Shown: positions 9,430 through 17,934 of the stretch, one piece after another
Layout of the letters: each line of letters begins with the position of its first letter
How positions within the stretch are numbered: position 1 is the first letter of the stretch
Origin: CAZHHH01 sp052400685
GTDB taxonomy: Bacteria > Bacteroidota > Bacteroidia > Bacteroidales > Marinilabiliaceae
Strand: one strand, 5' to 3'
Length of the DNA: 64,000 nt
Assembly: GCA_052400685.1 (NCBI GenBank)
Contig: JBQTGJ010000016.1
The notes under the pieces: generated by a model
Databases searched by the model: none
Seen by the model: only the letters and a program-made list of their open reading frames with translations
What the model was told of the DNA's origin: nothing
Translations under genes and position numbers: made by a program

Positions 9430-9633
9430 TTAGCACCAGCAAGGAAACTCCATTTTTCTCGTTACGACTGCTTTCAAAATGGCCATTTACAGAAGTAAAT
9501 TCAAATTTTTAAAGCTTCGAAAGTCTCAAAAATGAAGCTTTCTTAAACTGACTCAAGAGTTTTCTTGTAAGCACTAATTAGAGTTTGTTTATAAAGTTCA
9601 AATTTCTACTTTATGGACAAGCACTAATTATTC
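9427..9633 (+). repeat. Dispersed intergenic repeat, one decayed copy plus a terminal fragment
   Basis: Recognisable landmarks of the family appear in order: TCGTTACGACTGCTTTCAAA, ATGGCCATTTACAGAAGTAA, and then a fragment running from GAGTTTGTTTATAAAG to CTTTATGGACAAGCACTAAT. The element fills most of the gap between the GlsB-like gene and mntP. Confidence 0.6.
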
Positions 9634-9772
9634 AACCACAATTAAAGGATCTGCGTTGTACTAATCGCTTCGTCAAATAAGCAACCTACATAACAATCCT
9701 TATCTCCAATAAACGAACATCACTTATTCTAAAACTTATCGTTCCATTCAACACGAATGGAAGGGACGTATC

Positions 9773-10327
9773 ATGAATTTAGCTTCACTACTACTCATCT
9801 CAATTGGCTTAACATTCGACTCATTCGCGGTCTCGGTCACCACCGGTTTGGTTGCAAATACCATCAAATTTTGGCAAGCCACAAAAATTGCCATTGTTCT
9901 GGCTTTTTTTCAGGCACTCATGCCACTAATCGGCTGGTATATTGGCTCACAACTTATTAACATAACCGAAATTTTTCACCGCTGGATAGCCTTCGGTCTA
10001 TTGACGCTAATAGGTATAAAGCTAATTTATGAAAGTCTGAATAAAGAAAAAAAACAACGTCAATTTGATCCGTTTAAACCCGGCATAGTGGTAGCCATTG
10101 CTATTGCCACAAGCATCGACGCACTGGTTGTTGGCCTTAGTTTTGCTTTTGTTGAAGTTAATATATGGCTTTCAATAGCTATCATTGGCTTCTTTACCTA
10201 TCTTGCCGTCATGCTTGGAACTCTCTTCGGGAAAAAAGCAGGTAAATGGCTCGGTAAAGAAGTTGAAATTCTGGGGGGCCTTATATTAATAGGTATAGGG
10301 GTAAAAATATTGTTGGAACAAGGATAA
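9773..10327 (+). CDS. mntP: Manganese efflux pump MntP
   Basis: MntP exports Mn(II) across the inner membrane. The 184-residue protein is almost entirely hydrophobic, with six predicted membrane segments. It has the two conserved Asp-containing motifs seen in both inverted halves of the family, TFDSFAVSVTTG near residue 15 and TSIDALVVGLSFA near 108. The ATG at 9773 is preceded by GAAGGGA, one of the few Shine-Dalgarno-like sites here. No yybP-ykoY riboswitch was recognised upstream. Confidence 0.9.
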   Translation: MNLASLLLISIGLTFDSFAVSVTTGLVANTIKFWQATKIAIVLAFFQALMPLIGWYIGSQLINITEIFHRWIAFGLLTLIGIKLIYESLNKEKKQRQFDPFKPGIVVAIAIATSIDALVVGLSFAFVEVNIWLSIAIIGFFTYLAVMLGTLFGKKAGKWLGKEVEILGGLILIGIGVKILLEQG

Positions 10328-10344
10328 CGCCGGTCAATAAAATA

Positions 10345-10445
10345 TAACCACATTGTGACGCTTGCACTCAAGATGATCAATTACGACAAAAACCTCAAAT
10401 TTTCCGAACTGAACGAGCCTTTAATTTGATCTTTGCGACTCGAAC
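10345..10445 (+). repeat. Dispersed intergenic repeat, decayed copy
   Basis: The core order is retained with many substitutions: GTGACGCTTGCACTCAAGAT, then AAACCTCAAATTTTCCGAAC, then GAGCCTTTAATTTGATCTTT. It lies downstream of mntP. Nothing else was recognised in 10446-10620. Confidence 0.4.
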
Positions 10446-10620
10446 TACTGACCTAAAACAGAAACTATCCCATCTATAAAATCAGATTTTTTAAAAGGCT
10501 GATAAATGCGGTTCAAAAATAAAATTTGCAAAATTTTTAAAATAAACAACGATTGGCCGCTCATCTTCTTAAAAACAGTATGGCTAGGTAAGGGTTTTTC
10601 ATTAAATTAGACCCAGACTA

Positions 10621-10749
10621 AATAGAGTCTGTCTGTAAAGTCCTGCATTTGCATTACGCTAGCTTCAAAATATTTATTTTCGAGCGACGTAAACCTTAAA
10701 GTTGAACTTACCAGCTTAAATTCATGGTGATTATGGACAGACACTAAGT
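10621..10749 (+). repeat. Dispersed intergenic repeat, full-length copy
   Basis: It begins AGAGTCTGTCTGTAAAGTC and ends ATTATGGACAGACACTAAG, so the ends form a ~15-bp inverted repeat. The interior carries GCATTACGCTAGCTTCAAAA and TCGAGCGACGTAAACC. It lies immediately upstream of the oxidoreductase at 10780. Confidence 0.65.
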
Positions 10750-10779
10750 AATCAACTTATTTGAACAATCACTTTTGGT

Positions 10780-12270
10780 ATGAAAGAATTTGATCTGGTA
10801 ATTGTAGGAAGCGGTCCCGCAGGGTTTTCAGCAGCTGTAAGAGGCGTTGATTTCGGAATGGAGGTATGTCTCATTGAAGGCGGTCATTTGGGTGGCGCCG
10901 GAATTATGAATGGCGCTTTAACGTCGAAAACTATGTATGAGCTATCACTCGACTATTCCATTGCCGCCAGAATTGACAGGGGCTACCGCGCCAGCGGACT
11001 CACGGTCGATTACAAACAGGTTCTGAATACAATTATGCAAGCGGCCAAAGAAAAGCAATACCAGATGCGCAGCGAAATTGAAACGTTCATTCGCAATAAA
11101 CAATCCAAAGGTTATATCGAATTAGTTAAAGGAATGGCCGAATTTGAGGATTCACACACTTTCCTAGTCAAAACCAGTGAGGGAGAACAAAGAATAAAGG
11201 GACGCCATATTCTTATTGCCACCGGAAGCAAACCGCGTGAATATACAGGTTTAGACATTGATGGGACCCGCATCATAAACTCCAATCATATTTTTTCGCT
11301 GAAAGAATTCCCCAAACGAATGCTCATAATTGGCTCGGGAATTATCGGTTGCGAATTCGCCACTATCTTTTCCAACTTCAAACAAACTGAAGTGCATTTA
11401 TTGGACCGTGCCAACCGGGTATTGCCTTATGAGGATGATGATGTTAGCGATTATGTATCGGATAATTTAACCCACAACGGAGTTACCGTTCACCACACCG
11501 CACATTTAAGAACGATTAACAAACTCCCCGATTGTCTTGAAGTGATTATGGACTATGACGACGGGCATAGCAAAGTACTCGAAGTTGATGTGGCATTTAT
11601 AGCCATAGGCCGAGAATCGAATCTATCTATGCTGAAACCAGAGAAAGCAGGCCTTGAGGCCACCAACCGGGGAACTCTCACCATCAATAGTAGTTGTCAG
11701 GTATTAATAAATGGTAAGCCGGGACACATCTATGCCGCAGGTGATGTTTCAGGACATGCTCAATTATACAGCGTGGCTGAGTTGCAAGGACGTAAAGCCG
11801 TTGAAAAGATGGTTGACAAAGCCGGCGATCCGCTGGACTACTCACATATGAGCACGCTGATGTTTTTCAAACCGGAGGTAGCAGCTGTTGGTGCCAACGA
11901 AAAGATGCTTCAGGAAAAAGGAATTCCTTATAAAGTATCATTTTATTCAAATAAATTTATTAATCGTGCCATTGCCATGCGAAGCACCACCGGCTTCATT
12001 AAAATACTGGTAAGCAAAGACGAAAACCAACGCATTTTGGGAATGCGTGCTTCAGGTCCGCAAGCCTCGGCTTACATCGTTTCGGTAGCCCACCTCATCA
12101 ATCAGGGCGACAGTTTGCGCGAGGTTCTCAAAATATTTTACCCCCATCCAAGTGTGGCCGAAGGCATACAGGAATGCCTCAGAACTCTGGGAAACCGTTC
12201 TATCTATAAACCCGAAGCATTTCCCAAAGATATTCATATCAGAGAATGGGAACCTCCCAAACAAAAATAA
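10780..12270 (+). CDS. FAD/NAD-dependent oxidoreductase of the dihydrolipoamide dehydrogenase fold, lacking the redox disulfide
   Basis: This 496-residue protein has the full two-dinucleotide-domain layout: an FAD loop VGSGPAGFSAA near residue 10, an NAD loop IIGSGIIGCEFA near 185, the second FAD motif YAAGDVSGHAQLY near 325, and a C-terminal dimerisation domain with YPHPSVAEGI, which keeps the His and Glu of the family. The usual disulfide motif GGTCLNVGCIPSK is replaced here by GGAGIMNGALTSK, with neither cysteine. It therefore cannot be a classical lipoamide, glutathione or mercuric reductase. A transhydrogenase-like or other flavin role is possible; the substrate is unknown. Confidence 0.8.
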   Translation: MKEFDLVIVGSGPAGFSAAVRGVDFGMEVCLIEGGHLGGAGIMNGALTSKTMYELSLDYSIAARIDRGYRASGLTVDYKQVLNTIMQAAKEKQYQMRSEIETFIRNKQSKGYIELVKGMAEFEDSHTFLVKTSEGEQRIKGRHILIATGSKPREYTGLDIDGTRIINSNHIFSLKEFPKRMLIIGSGIIGCEFATIFSNFKQTEVHLLDRANRVLPYEDDDVSDYVSDNLTHNGVTVHHTAHLRTINKLPDCLEVIMDYDDGHSKVLEVDVAFIAIGRESNLSMLKPEKAGLEATNRGTLTINSSCQVLINGKPGHIYAAGDVSGHAQLYSVAELQGRKAVEKMVDKAGDPLDYSHMSTLMFFKPEVAAVGANEKMLQEKGIPYKVSFYSNKFINRAIAMRSTTGFIKILVSKDENQRILGMRASGPQASAYIVSVAHLINQGDSLREVLKIFYPHPSVAEGIQECLRTLGNRSIYKPEAFPKDIHIREWEPPKQK

Positions 12271-12343
12271 CAGATCTCTATACTAAATCGGACCTCAATC
12301 CTTTTAAAAAGAATTCATAGTTTCTCACAGAAAACAAAGCCCG

Positions 12344-13486
12344 ATGAAAAAGAAAACCAAACAGATTGCAGGTTTACTCACACTTCTTATTCCACTGCTG
12401 TTATGGCTTTTTCTCCCACATTACTTAAAAAACGCTTTGGTTCATCAATTACCTGGAATTGAAGACCATAAAATATTCAACAACCGGGTAGTTACGAAAT
12501 CGTCCAACTCTGAGCCATGGCCTTTCTCGGTAAAATACAATAAAAAACAACTTCAAAAAGAAATACAGGACTCACTTATAGCCTTAGAAACCACAGCTTT
12601 TACCGCAATCCAAAACGATTCACTCATATACGAATATTACGCCGACACCGCCGACACGACCCAACAAACCAACTCCTTCTCGATGGCCAAAAGCATCATC
12701 AGCCTCCTCATCGGTTGCGCCATTGACGACGGATACATCAACAGTGTTGATCAGTCCATTGAAAGTTTACTGCCTGAATTTACCCGTTTACATGGTCACG
12801 GCTTAACCCTCCGGCATCTGCTTACAATGAGTTCGGCATCAGATTGGAACGAAACCTACAGCTCACCCTTTTCAGTAACAACACAAGCCTACTACGGCGA
12901 TAACTTAACAAAATTAATGCAAGGCGTAAAAATCGCCTCAACACCGGGGCAAACCTTTTCATACCGAAGCGGCGACACCCAACTTCTGGCATTCATTCTA
13001 AAACAAACAACAGGCTTACCGCCTGCTCAATACGCCGCCATAAAATTATGGCAACCTCTGGGTGCTGAATCAGATGCATTATGGTCACTCGATCATAAAA
13101 ACGGAATGGAAAAAGCATACTGCTGTTTTAACAGCAATGCCCGTGATTTTGCCCGCATAGGACAATTAGTTTTAAACCACGGCAACTGGAAAGGCCAACA
13201 AGTAGTTGACTCAGCCTATATAGCAGAAGCGACCCATCCGGCCACGTATCTGAAGGACAAACAAAACAACACCGTAAATTATTATGGTTATCAGTGGTGG
13301 ATTGTTCAAATTGATGGAGAATCGATTCCATACGCACGCGGCATTTTAGGACAATATATATTTATCATACCATCGAAAAATGCAGTCATCGTAAGGTTGG
13401 GGCACCAACGCTCAGACATCAAAACAGGTGTGCACCCGCAAGATGTCTTCACATGGTTAAAAGCCGGACTGTCAGTCATAGACTAA
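12344..13486 (+). CDS. Serine hydrolase of the beta-lactamase/class C family
   Basis: This 380-residue membrane-anchored or exported protein has a hydrophobic N-terminus (residues 7-26, LLTLLIPLLLWLFLP). It then has the serine-hydrolase domain with the SxxK motif as SMAKS near residue 111 and YRSGD near 210 at the place of the YxN motif. Such proteins are usually peptidases or esterases rather than true beta-lactamases; the substrate cannot be told. Its stop overlaps that of the convergent PurF-like gene by four bases. Confidence 0.8.
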   Translation: MKKKTKQIAGLLTLLIPLLLWLFLPHYLKNALVHQLPGIEDHKIFNNRVVTKSSNSEPWPFSVKYNKKQLQKEIQDSLIALETTAFTAIQNDSLIYEYYADTADTTQQTNSFSMAKSIISLLIGCAIDDGYINSVDQSIESLLPEFTRLHGHGLTLRHLLTMSSASDWNETYSSPFSVTTQAYYGDNLTKLMQGVKIASTPGQTFSYRSGDTQLLAFILKQTTGLPPAQYAAIKLWQPLGAESDALWSLDHKNGMEKAYCCFNSNARDFARIGQLVLNHGNWKGQQVVDSAYIAEATHPATYLKDKQNNTVNYYGYQWWIVQIDGESIPYARGILGQYIFIIPSKNAVIVRLGHQRSDIKTGVHPQDVFTWLKAGLSVID

Positions 13487-15384
13487 TAAGCCCGCCCTTT
13501 ATTACCTTCCACAAAATTAATAAATGCTGTATTAACGACTTTATTGCCGCCAGGCGTCGGATAATCACCTGTAAAATACCAGTCACCCAAGTCGTTAGGA
13601 CAAGCTTTATGTAAATTCTCAACCGATTGATAAAGGATGTCCACTTCAGCATGAATACCTTCAGGCTTTAGCATCTCAGCAATTTTTGCAGAAATTTGTT
13701 CATCGGTAAAAGGACGATAAATTTCCTTGACATAATTTACAATCTCTTCCTTGGGCAAATTACGTTGTGCCAGACATTGAGCATACACTGAATCAATAAT
13801 ATCTTCACGGCCGGTATCTTTCAATAATTCAATGGCAGCCGAGAAAGCGCAAAAATCACTCATCCGTGCCATATCAATACCATAACAATCGGGATAACGA
13901 ATTTGAGGCGCGGAAGAAATCACAATAATCCGCTTGGGATGTAAACGGTCGAGAATCCTCAATATACTTTTCTTCAGCGTTGTTCCCCGCACTATTGAGT
14001 CGTCAATAATCACCAACGTATCCACATTATTACGAACAATGCCATAAGTCACGTCGTAAACGTGCGCCACCAGGTCATCACGCGAAGAATCGGCGGTGAT
14101 AAAAGTTCTCATTTTCACATCCTTGATGGCAATTTTCTCAACCCGGGGCTCAAGACTTAAAATTTCATCCAGTTTTTTAGGATCAGGATTAGGACACAGC
14201 GCCTTTACCTGTTCCATTTTCCAGGTGGTGAGCGTTGACCGAATGCCTTCCATCATTCCATAAAAAGCCGTTTCGGCTGTATTGGGAATATATGAAAAGA
14301 CCGTGTCCTTCAAATTCCCATCAATAAGGTCCATGATCTTAGGCGCCAATAGTCGTCCCAGCTCTTTCCGCTCCCTATAAATAGTTTTATCGCTTCCCCG
14401 TGAAAAATAGATACGTTCAAAAGAGCACGATTTACGTGTCTGAGGCACGCTGACCATCTGTTCAGACACTTCGCCATTCTTTTTGATAATTAAAGCATGT
14501 CCTGGCTTCAGCTCTTTCACTTCCACAGCCCTAACATTGAGTGCTGTTTGAATAACAGGTCTCTCAGATGCCACCACTACGATCTCATCATCATAATAAT
14601 ACGACGCCGGACGTATACCCCACGGATCACGGGTTACAAATGCATCGCCATGGCCGATCAGGCCGCCAATAACATACCCGCCATCCCATCGTTTGCTTGA
14701 CCGTTCCAAAATTTTCCTGACATCCAGGTTTTGTTCAATTGACCTCGATATTTCCCTATTCGAATACTTTTCATTTTTAAACTGACGAAAAAGCATCTGA
14801 TTTTCTTCATCCAAAAAATGGCCCATATTTTCGAGCATCGAAACCGTATCGGTATAATCCTTGGGATGCTGCCCCAGCTCAATAAGCGCATTAAAAATTT
14901 CATCGACATTGGTCAGGTTAAAATTACCGGCCAAAACCAGATTACGTGACCGCCAGTTATTCTCGCGCATCACAGGATGAACGTAGTCGATAGAACTATT
15001 ACCAAAAGTCCCGTAGCGAAGATGGCCCAGATAAAGCTCCCCTACAAAAGGCAAATTTTCTTTGGCCCAGGCCGGATTTTGAAACAAATCAGGATGGTGG
15101 TCGTCATCATATTCAAAATGGTTATAAATATGTTGAAAGACATCCTGAATAGGGTTGGATTGATTGGATCGTGCACGTGAGAGGTACTTTTTACCTGAAG
15201 GCTGGTCAATTTTCAGGCTAACCACACCGGCGCCATCCTGACCACGGTTATGTTGCTTTTCCATTAAAAGGTAAAGCTTATTCAATCCATAGCGCCAGGT
15301 ACCATACTTCTCCTGATAATACTCCAAAGGCTTACGCAGCCTGATTAAGACGATACCACACTCATGCTTAAGCTGATCACTCAT
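13483..15384 (-). CDS. Amidophosphoribosyltransferase-like protein, long form
   Basis: PurF makes 5-phosphoribosylamine from PRPP and glutamine, the first step of purine synthesis. This protein has an N-terminal class II glutamine amidotransferase domain starting MSDQLKHECGIV, so the nucleophilic Cys9 would need removal of a short propeptide, as in Bacillus PurF. It also has RGQDGAGV and a C-terminal phosphoribosyltransferase domain with the PRPP loop VIIDDSIVRGTTLK near residue 460. At 633 residues it is much longer than ordinary PurF (~470-510), with extra sequence in the glutaminase half. It may be a paralogue rather than the main PurF. Confidence 0.8.
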   Translation of the reverse strand: MSDQLKHECGIVLIRLRKPLEYYQEKYGTWRYGLNKLYLLMEKQHNRGQDGAGVVSLKIDQPSGKKYLSRARSNQSNPIQDVFQHIYNHFEYDDDHHPDLFQNPAWAKENLPFVGELYLGHLRYGTFGNSSIDYVHPVMRENNWRSRNLVLAGNFNLTNVDEIFNALIELGQHPKDYTDTVSMLENMGHFLDEENQMLFRQFKNEKYSNREISRSIEQNLDVRKILERSSKRWDGGYVIGGLIGHGDAFVTRDPWGIRPASYYYDDEIVVVASERPVIQTALNVRAVEVKELKPGHALIIKKNGEVSEQMVSVPQTRKSCSFERIYFSRGSDKTIYRERKELGRLLAPKIMDLIDGNLKDTVFSYIPNTAETAFYGMMEGIRSTLTTWKMEQVKALCPNPDPKKLDEILSLEPRVEKIAIKDVKMRTFITADSSRDDLVAHVYDVTYGIVRNNVDTLVIIDDSIVRGTTLKKSILRILDRLHPKRIIVISSAPQIRYPDCYGIDMARMSDFCAFSAAIELLKDTGREDIIDSVYAQCLAQRNLPKEEIVNYVKEIYRPFTDEQISAKIAEMLKPEGIHAEVDILYQSVENLHKACPNDLGDWYFTGDYPTPGGNKVVNTAFINFVEGNKGRAY

Positions 15385-15497
15385 AATTGGGAACTATATT
15401 TATTTGCCGGGCAAATTTACCCTATTCTTGTTTTATTAGACCCATAAAAAACATTAAAAAAACACCTAAAAAAAGATGCATCTTACGACCTGGTGTC

Positions 15498-15524
15498 AAA
15501 AAAAAAAACCTGTCATTCAACAGG
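15498..15524 (-). terminator. Intrinsic terminator after the SPOR gene
   Basis: On the minus strand CCTGT-TGAATG-ACAGG is followed by a run of eleven T. It lies 8 bp beyond the stop of the SPOR-domain gene. Confidence 0.8.
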
Positions 15525-15531
15525 CTTCAGA

Positions 15532-15993
15532 TTACTGCAACTCCGATAATTTTATGGCAGCATCCCGAACAATATAGCTATTGGGAAAACCCGGCTTTAT
15601 CCTTTTTAAAAGAGGTAACGCTTCGTGTTTATGCCTAAAACTTCCGGTTCGCACTCGCCAAAAAGGGGCATTATATTCAACCGATACACTCACATCCGGA
15701 AAGCTGCTCAACATTTTGGTTTTTACCTCCTGCGCTTCCTGTCGCGCTTTGGCTCCGGTTCCTGAGTAAAGCTGAATACGAAACCCTTCAATCCTTGGAT
15801 TCGCCTCATTGCTGGAAACATATCCCTGCATCAGGTGTTGCAAAGACGCTGGCTGATGCAAAACAATCTGCCCCTCTCCAAAAGCACGCTGCGCCACTTT
15901 ATCGAATACCGTAGTCTCAACGTTTCCATCAGTATTCTGAGCTTTCATAAAAAAAGAGCAGAAAAGAAAGAAAACAAAAAGTAATCTCATCAT
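15532..15993 (-). CDS. Secreted SPOR-domain protein
   Basis: This 153-residue protein has an N-terminal signal peptide (MRLLFVFFLFCSFFMKAQN) and a C-terminal SPOR domain from about residue 65 (IEGFRIQLYSGTGAKAR ... WRVRTGSF). SPOR domains bind denuded glycan strands of peptidoglycan, often at division sites, so a periplasmic wall-associated role is likely. The first two codons are both ATG. It is transcribed toward the PurF-like gene but ends in its own terminator. Confidence 0.8.
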   Translation of the reverse strand: MMRLLFVFFLFCSFFMKAQNTDGNVETTVFDKVAQRAFGEGQIVLHQPASLQHLMQGYVSSNEANPRIEGFRIQLYSGTGAKARQEAQEVKTKMLSSFPDVSVSVEYNAPFWRVRTGSFRHKHEALPLLKRIKPGFPNSYIVRDAAIKLSELQ

Positions 15994-16067
15994 AAAATCG
16001 GTCTTTTAATCATCAACAACCTTTTCATTACCAATCAGGTTAAAAAAAGAGTGACAAAGATAACGTA

Positions 16068-16907
16068 TTATTCTTTTTCGGGCACAGCAAAAAGTGGCAA
16101 ATCAGAAATATTCAGCAACTCATTGGCAAAAGGTTCAAAAATACTGCCAAAAGGATTGCCATCCTGTTTAACAGGCAATGCAACAATGGTAGCTCCTTTT
16201 TCATGGGCTAATTTCAGCATATAATCGGCTCCTTTATTGCCATCAACCACACAACTTTCGTATTTAATGTCAGGAATTTTTTTCAAAAACCGATCAACTT
16301 GCCGCACATAAGCTTCAATACGTCCGGGAATAAGCCAGCGCGAACGAAAAGAAACCCCCACTACCAACAACTCTGCATTAATGGCTGTTGCCAAACCAGC
16401 TACCTGAGGCACTATGCGACGACTAACTTTGGTTGAATCAACCGGGAGCAGTATTTTTTGGTGGCCGTGAAAAGTCATGCTATGCCGCACAGCCAGAACA
16501 GCACAAGGAGCATTGGCCACCAAACGGTAAGCATTACTTCCCAGCCAACGATCTTCAGCACCCGAAACACCATGGGTTCCCACCACTATCAAACTGGAAT
16601 CATCGTAGCGTGCCTCGTTTCGTATCTCCCGCACCACATTACCTTCCCGAATCCGATAATCCAACTCCCCGTTGACGACCGTATATTTTTTTTGCCCCTG
16701 TTCCAACAGCTGCTTCATATATGTATCCTCAACATCAGATAAAAATGTCGACATATTGTCTTTCTGAAACTGGGGATGATAAGATTTTCCTGTCCGAACA
16801 TGCATCAATCGAACTTTGGCTTTCAACATATTTGCCACTTGCACCCCTACTTCAATAGCAAACACCGAATCTTCGGAAAAATCCACCGGGATAAGTATAC
16901 GTCTCAT
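16068..16907 (-). CDS. Universal stress protein, tandem Usp domains
   Basis: This 279-residue cytoplasmic protein is made of two Usp domains. The first starts MRRILIPVDFSED and contains the complete ATP-binding signature GTHGVSGAEDRWLGS near residues 110-126. The second starts near residue 150 (HQKILLPVDSTKVS) and lacks that glycine-rich signature, so probably only the first half binds nucleotide. Usp proteins act in stress survival. The gene stands alone and no terminator was recognised in the gap after it. Confidence 0.85.
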   Translation of the reverse strand: MRRILIPVDFSEDSVFAIEVGVQVANMLKAKVRLMHVRTGKSYHPQFQKDNMSTFLSDVEDTYMKQLLEQGQKKYTVVNGELDYRIREGNVVREIRNEARYDDSSLIVVGTHGVSGAEDRWLGSNAYRLVANAPCAVLAVRHSMTFHGHQKILLPVDSTKVSRRIVPQVAGLATAINAELLVVGVSFRSRWLIPGRIEAYVRQVDRFLKKIPDIKYESCVVDGNKGADYMLKLAHEKGATIVALPVKQDGNPFGSIFEPFANELLNISDLPLFAVPEKE

Positions 16908-17083
16908 AATTTAATTTTTTAATAATGCCTGTCAGAAAAATCCAACTTCCGACTTTATGAACAATCTTCAGATAAATTAGTCGCAACGCGTTTATAAGTC
17001 GATTGCAATAGTAAATATAGTCAGATTTGTAAAATTGTACGATTAAATAATAAAAAAGATACTGCTACCTCTTCTGCTAGAAA

Positions 17084-17236
17084 ATTAGTGATTGCAAGAA
17101 AAATCCAACTTCGGTGTTGCGCTTGTCCTCAAAAAAATTAATTACCCAATAAAACTCACCTTTTTCAAGCCAAACAAACCTTAAATTTGAACTTTATAGC
17201 TCAATCTCATTACTTAAAAAAACAGACACTACTAAA
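17084..17236 (+). repeat. Dispersed intergenic repeat, decayed copy (a shorter fragment lies at about 16922-16965)
   Basis: Landmarks in order: TGCAAGAAAAATCCAACTTC, GGTGTTGCGCTTGTCCTCAA, AACCTTAAATTTGAACTTTA, AACAGACACTACTAA. It fills the space upstream of the AhpD-like gene. Between 16965 and 17084 I see only AT-rich sequence. Confidence 0.5.
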
Positions 17237-17267
17237 ACCTTAAAATACGGAACCAAAAAATTTACCT

Positions 17268-17275
17268 TAATTTTG
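17268..17275 (+). promoter_or_regulatory. Putative -7 box of the AhpD-like gene
   Basis: TAATTTTG matches the Bacteroidota TAnnTTTG consensus. It lies 18 bp before the ATG at 17294, which argues against an in-frame TTG start at 17273 inside the box. No clear -33 element was seen. Confidence 0.5.
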
Positions 17276-17293
17276 TTTCTAAAAATTAAAGCA

Positions 17294-17638
17294 ATGTCGA
17301 AAGAAAAAATTAAAGAATTTGGTGAATACCGGGCAAAAATGAACGAAAGAATTCTGGCTCAGGACAACCTGGTTATTAAAAGACTTTTTAACCTTGACAC
17401 CAACACCTACTCCGAAGGAGCGTTAAGCAGTAAGGTAAAAGAGATGTTGGGATTGGTCAGCTCGATGGTTCTGCGATGCGACGACTGCATCAAATACCAT
17501 TTGGAAAAATGTTATGAACAAAAAGTTACCACCGCAGAAATTATGGAAGTCTTTGCTGTTGCTAACATTGTAGGGGGCACCATTGTAATACCTCATACAC
17601 GCCGGGCACTGGAATATTGGGAACTTCTAATTAATTAA
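17294..17638 (+). CDS. Carboxymuconolactone decarboxylase/AhpD-family protein
   Basis: This all-helical protein of 114 residues carries the AhpD-type motif as RCDDCIKYHLEKC, with the CxxC pair and the downstream His that serves AhpD-like peroxidase reductases. It continues with NIVGGTIVIPHTRRALE. The family includes alkylhydroperoxidase partners and gamma-carboxymuconolactone decarboxylases; the CxxC makes a redox role more likely. The ATG at 17294 is preferred because the promoter box ends just upstream. Confidence 0.8.
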   Translation: MSKEKIKEFGEYRAKMNERILAQDNLVIKRLFNLDTNTYSEGALSSKVKEMLGLVSSMVLRCDDCIKYHLEKCYEQKVTTAEIMEVFAVANIVGGTIVIPHTRRALEYWELLIN

Positions 17639-17785
17639 TGTTTGTCTATAAAGTCAACTTCTGCGTTACGCTTGTCATAAAAACAGTCATTTACGAAAAG
17701 CAAACTCCTTGATTTCTATGACTTTGCAAGCCTTGGATTTGAACTTTATATTTCAAACACTTAGTTTATGGACAGACTCTAATTT
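17637..17785 (+). repeat. Dispersed intergenic repeat, full-length copy (subfamily with TCATAAAAACAG)
   Basis: It begins TAATGTTTGTCTATAAAGTC and ends TTTATGGACAGACTCTAATT. The interior TTCTGCGTTACGCTTGTCAT ... TTTGCAAGCCTTGGATTTGA is nearly the same as in the copy at 30370, so these two are close relatives. Confidence 0.75.
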
Positions 17786-17902
17786 AGTGCTTTCAAGAAA
17801 ACTCTTTCCGCTATCCCCAAAAACTGCTATTAAAGCGACCCAGTAAAAGAAAGAGATCAGGGAAATTATCTGGATATATTTCATAAACTTGATTGATTAA
17901 TG

Positions 17903-17910
17903 TAATTTTG
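17903..17910 (+). promoter_or_regulatory. Putative -7 box of the acyltransferase gene
   Basis: TAATTTTG matches TAnnTTTG and lies 24 bp before the ATG at 17935. Confidence 0.45.
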
Positions 17911-17934
17911 AAGGCAATTAGATAATTTGTTTTA

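Noticed and set aside
9430..9772. Possible yybP-ykoY manganese riboswitch before mntP
   Set aside because: I could not find its conserved loops; the gap is largely filled by dispersed-repeat sequence.
12344..13486. Serine hydrolase considered as an antibiotic-resistance beta-lactamase
   Set aside because: Only the general family motifs are present; nothing indicates beta-lactam hydrolysis.
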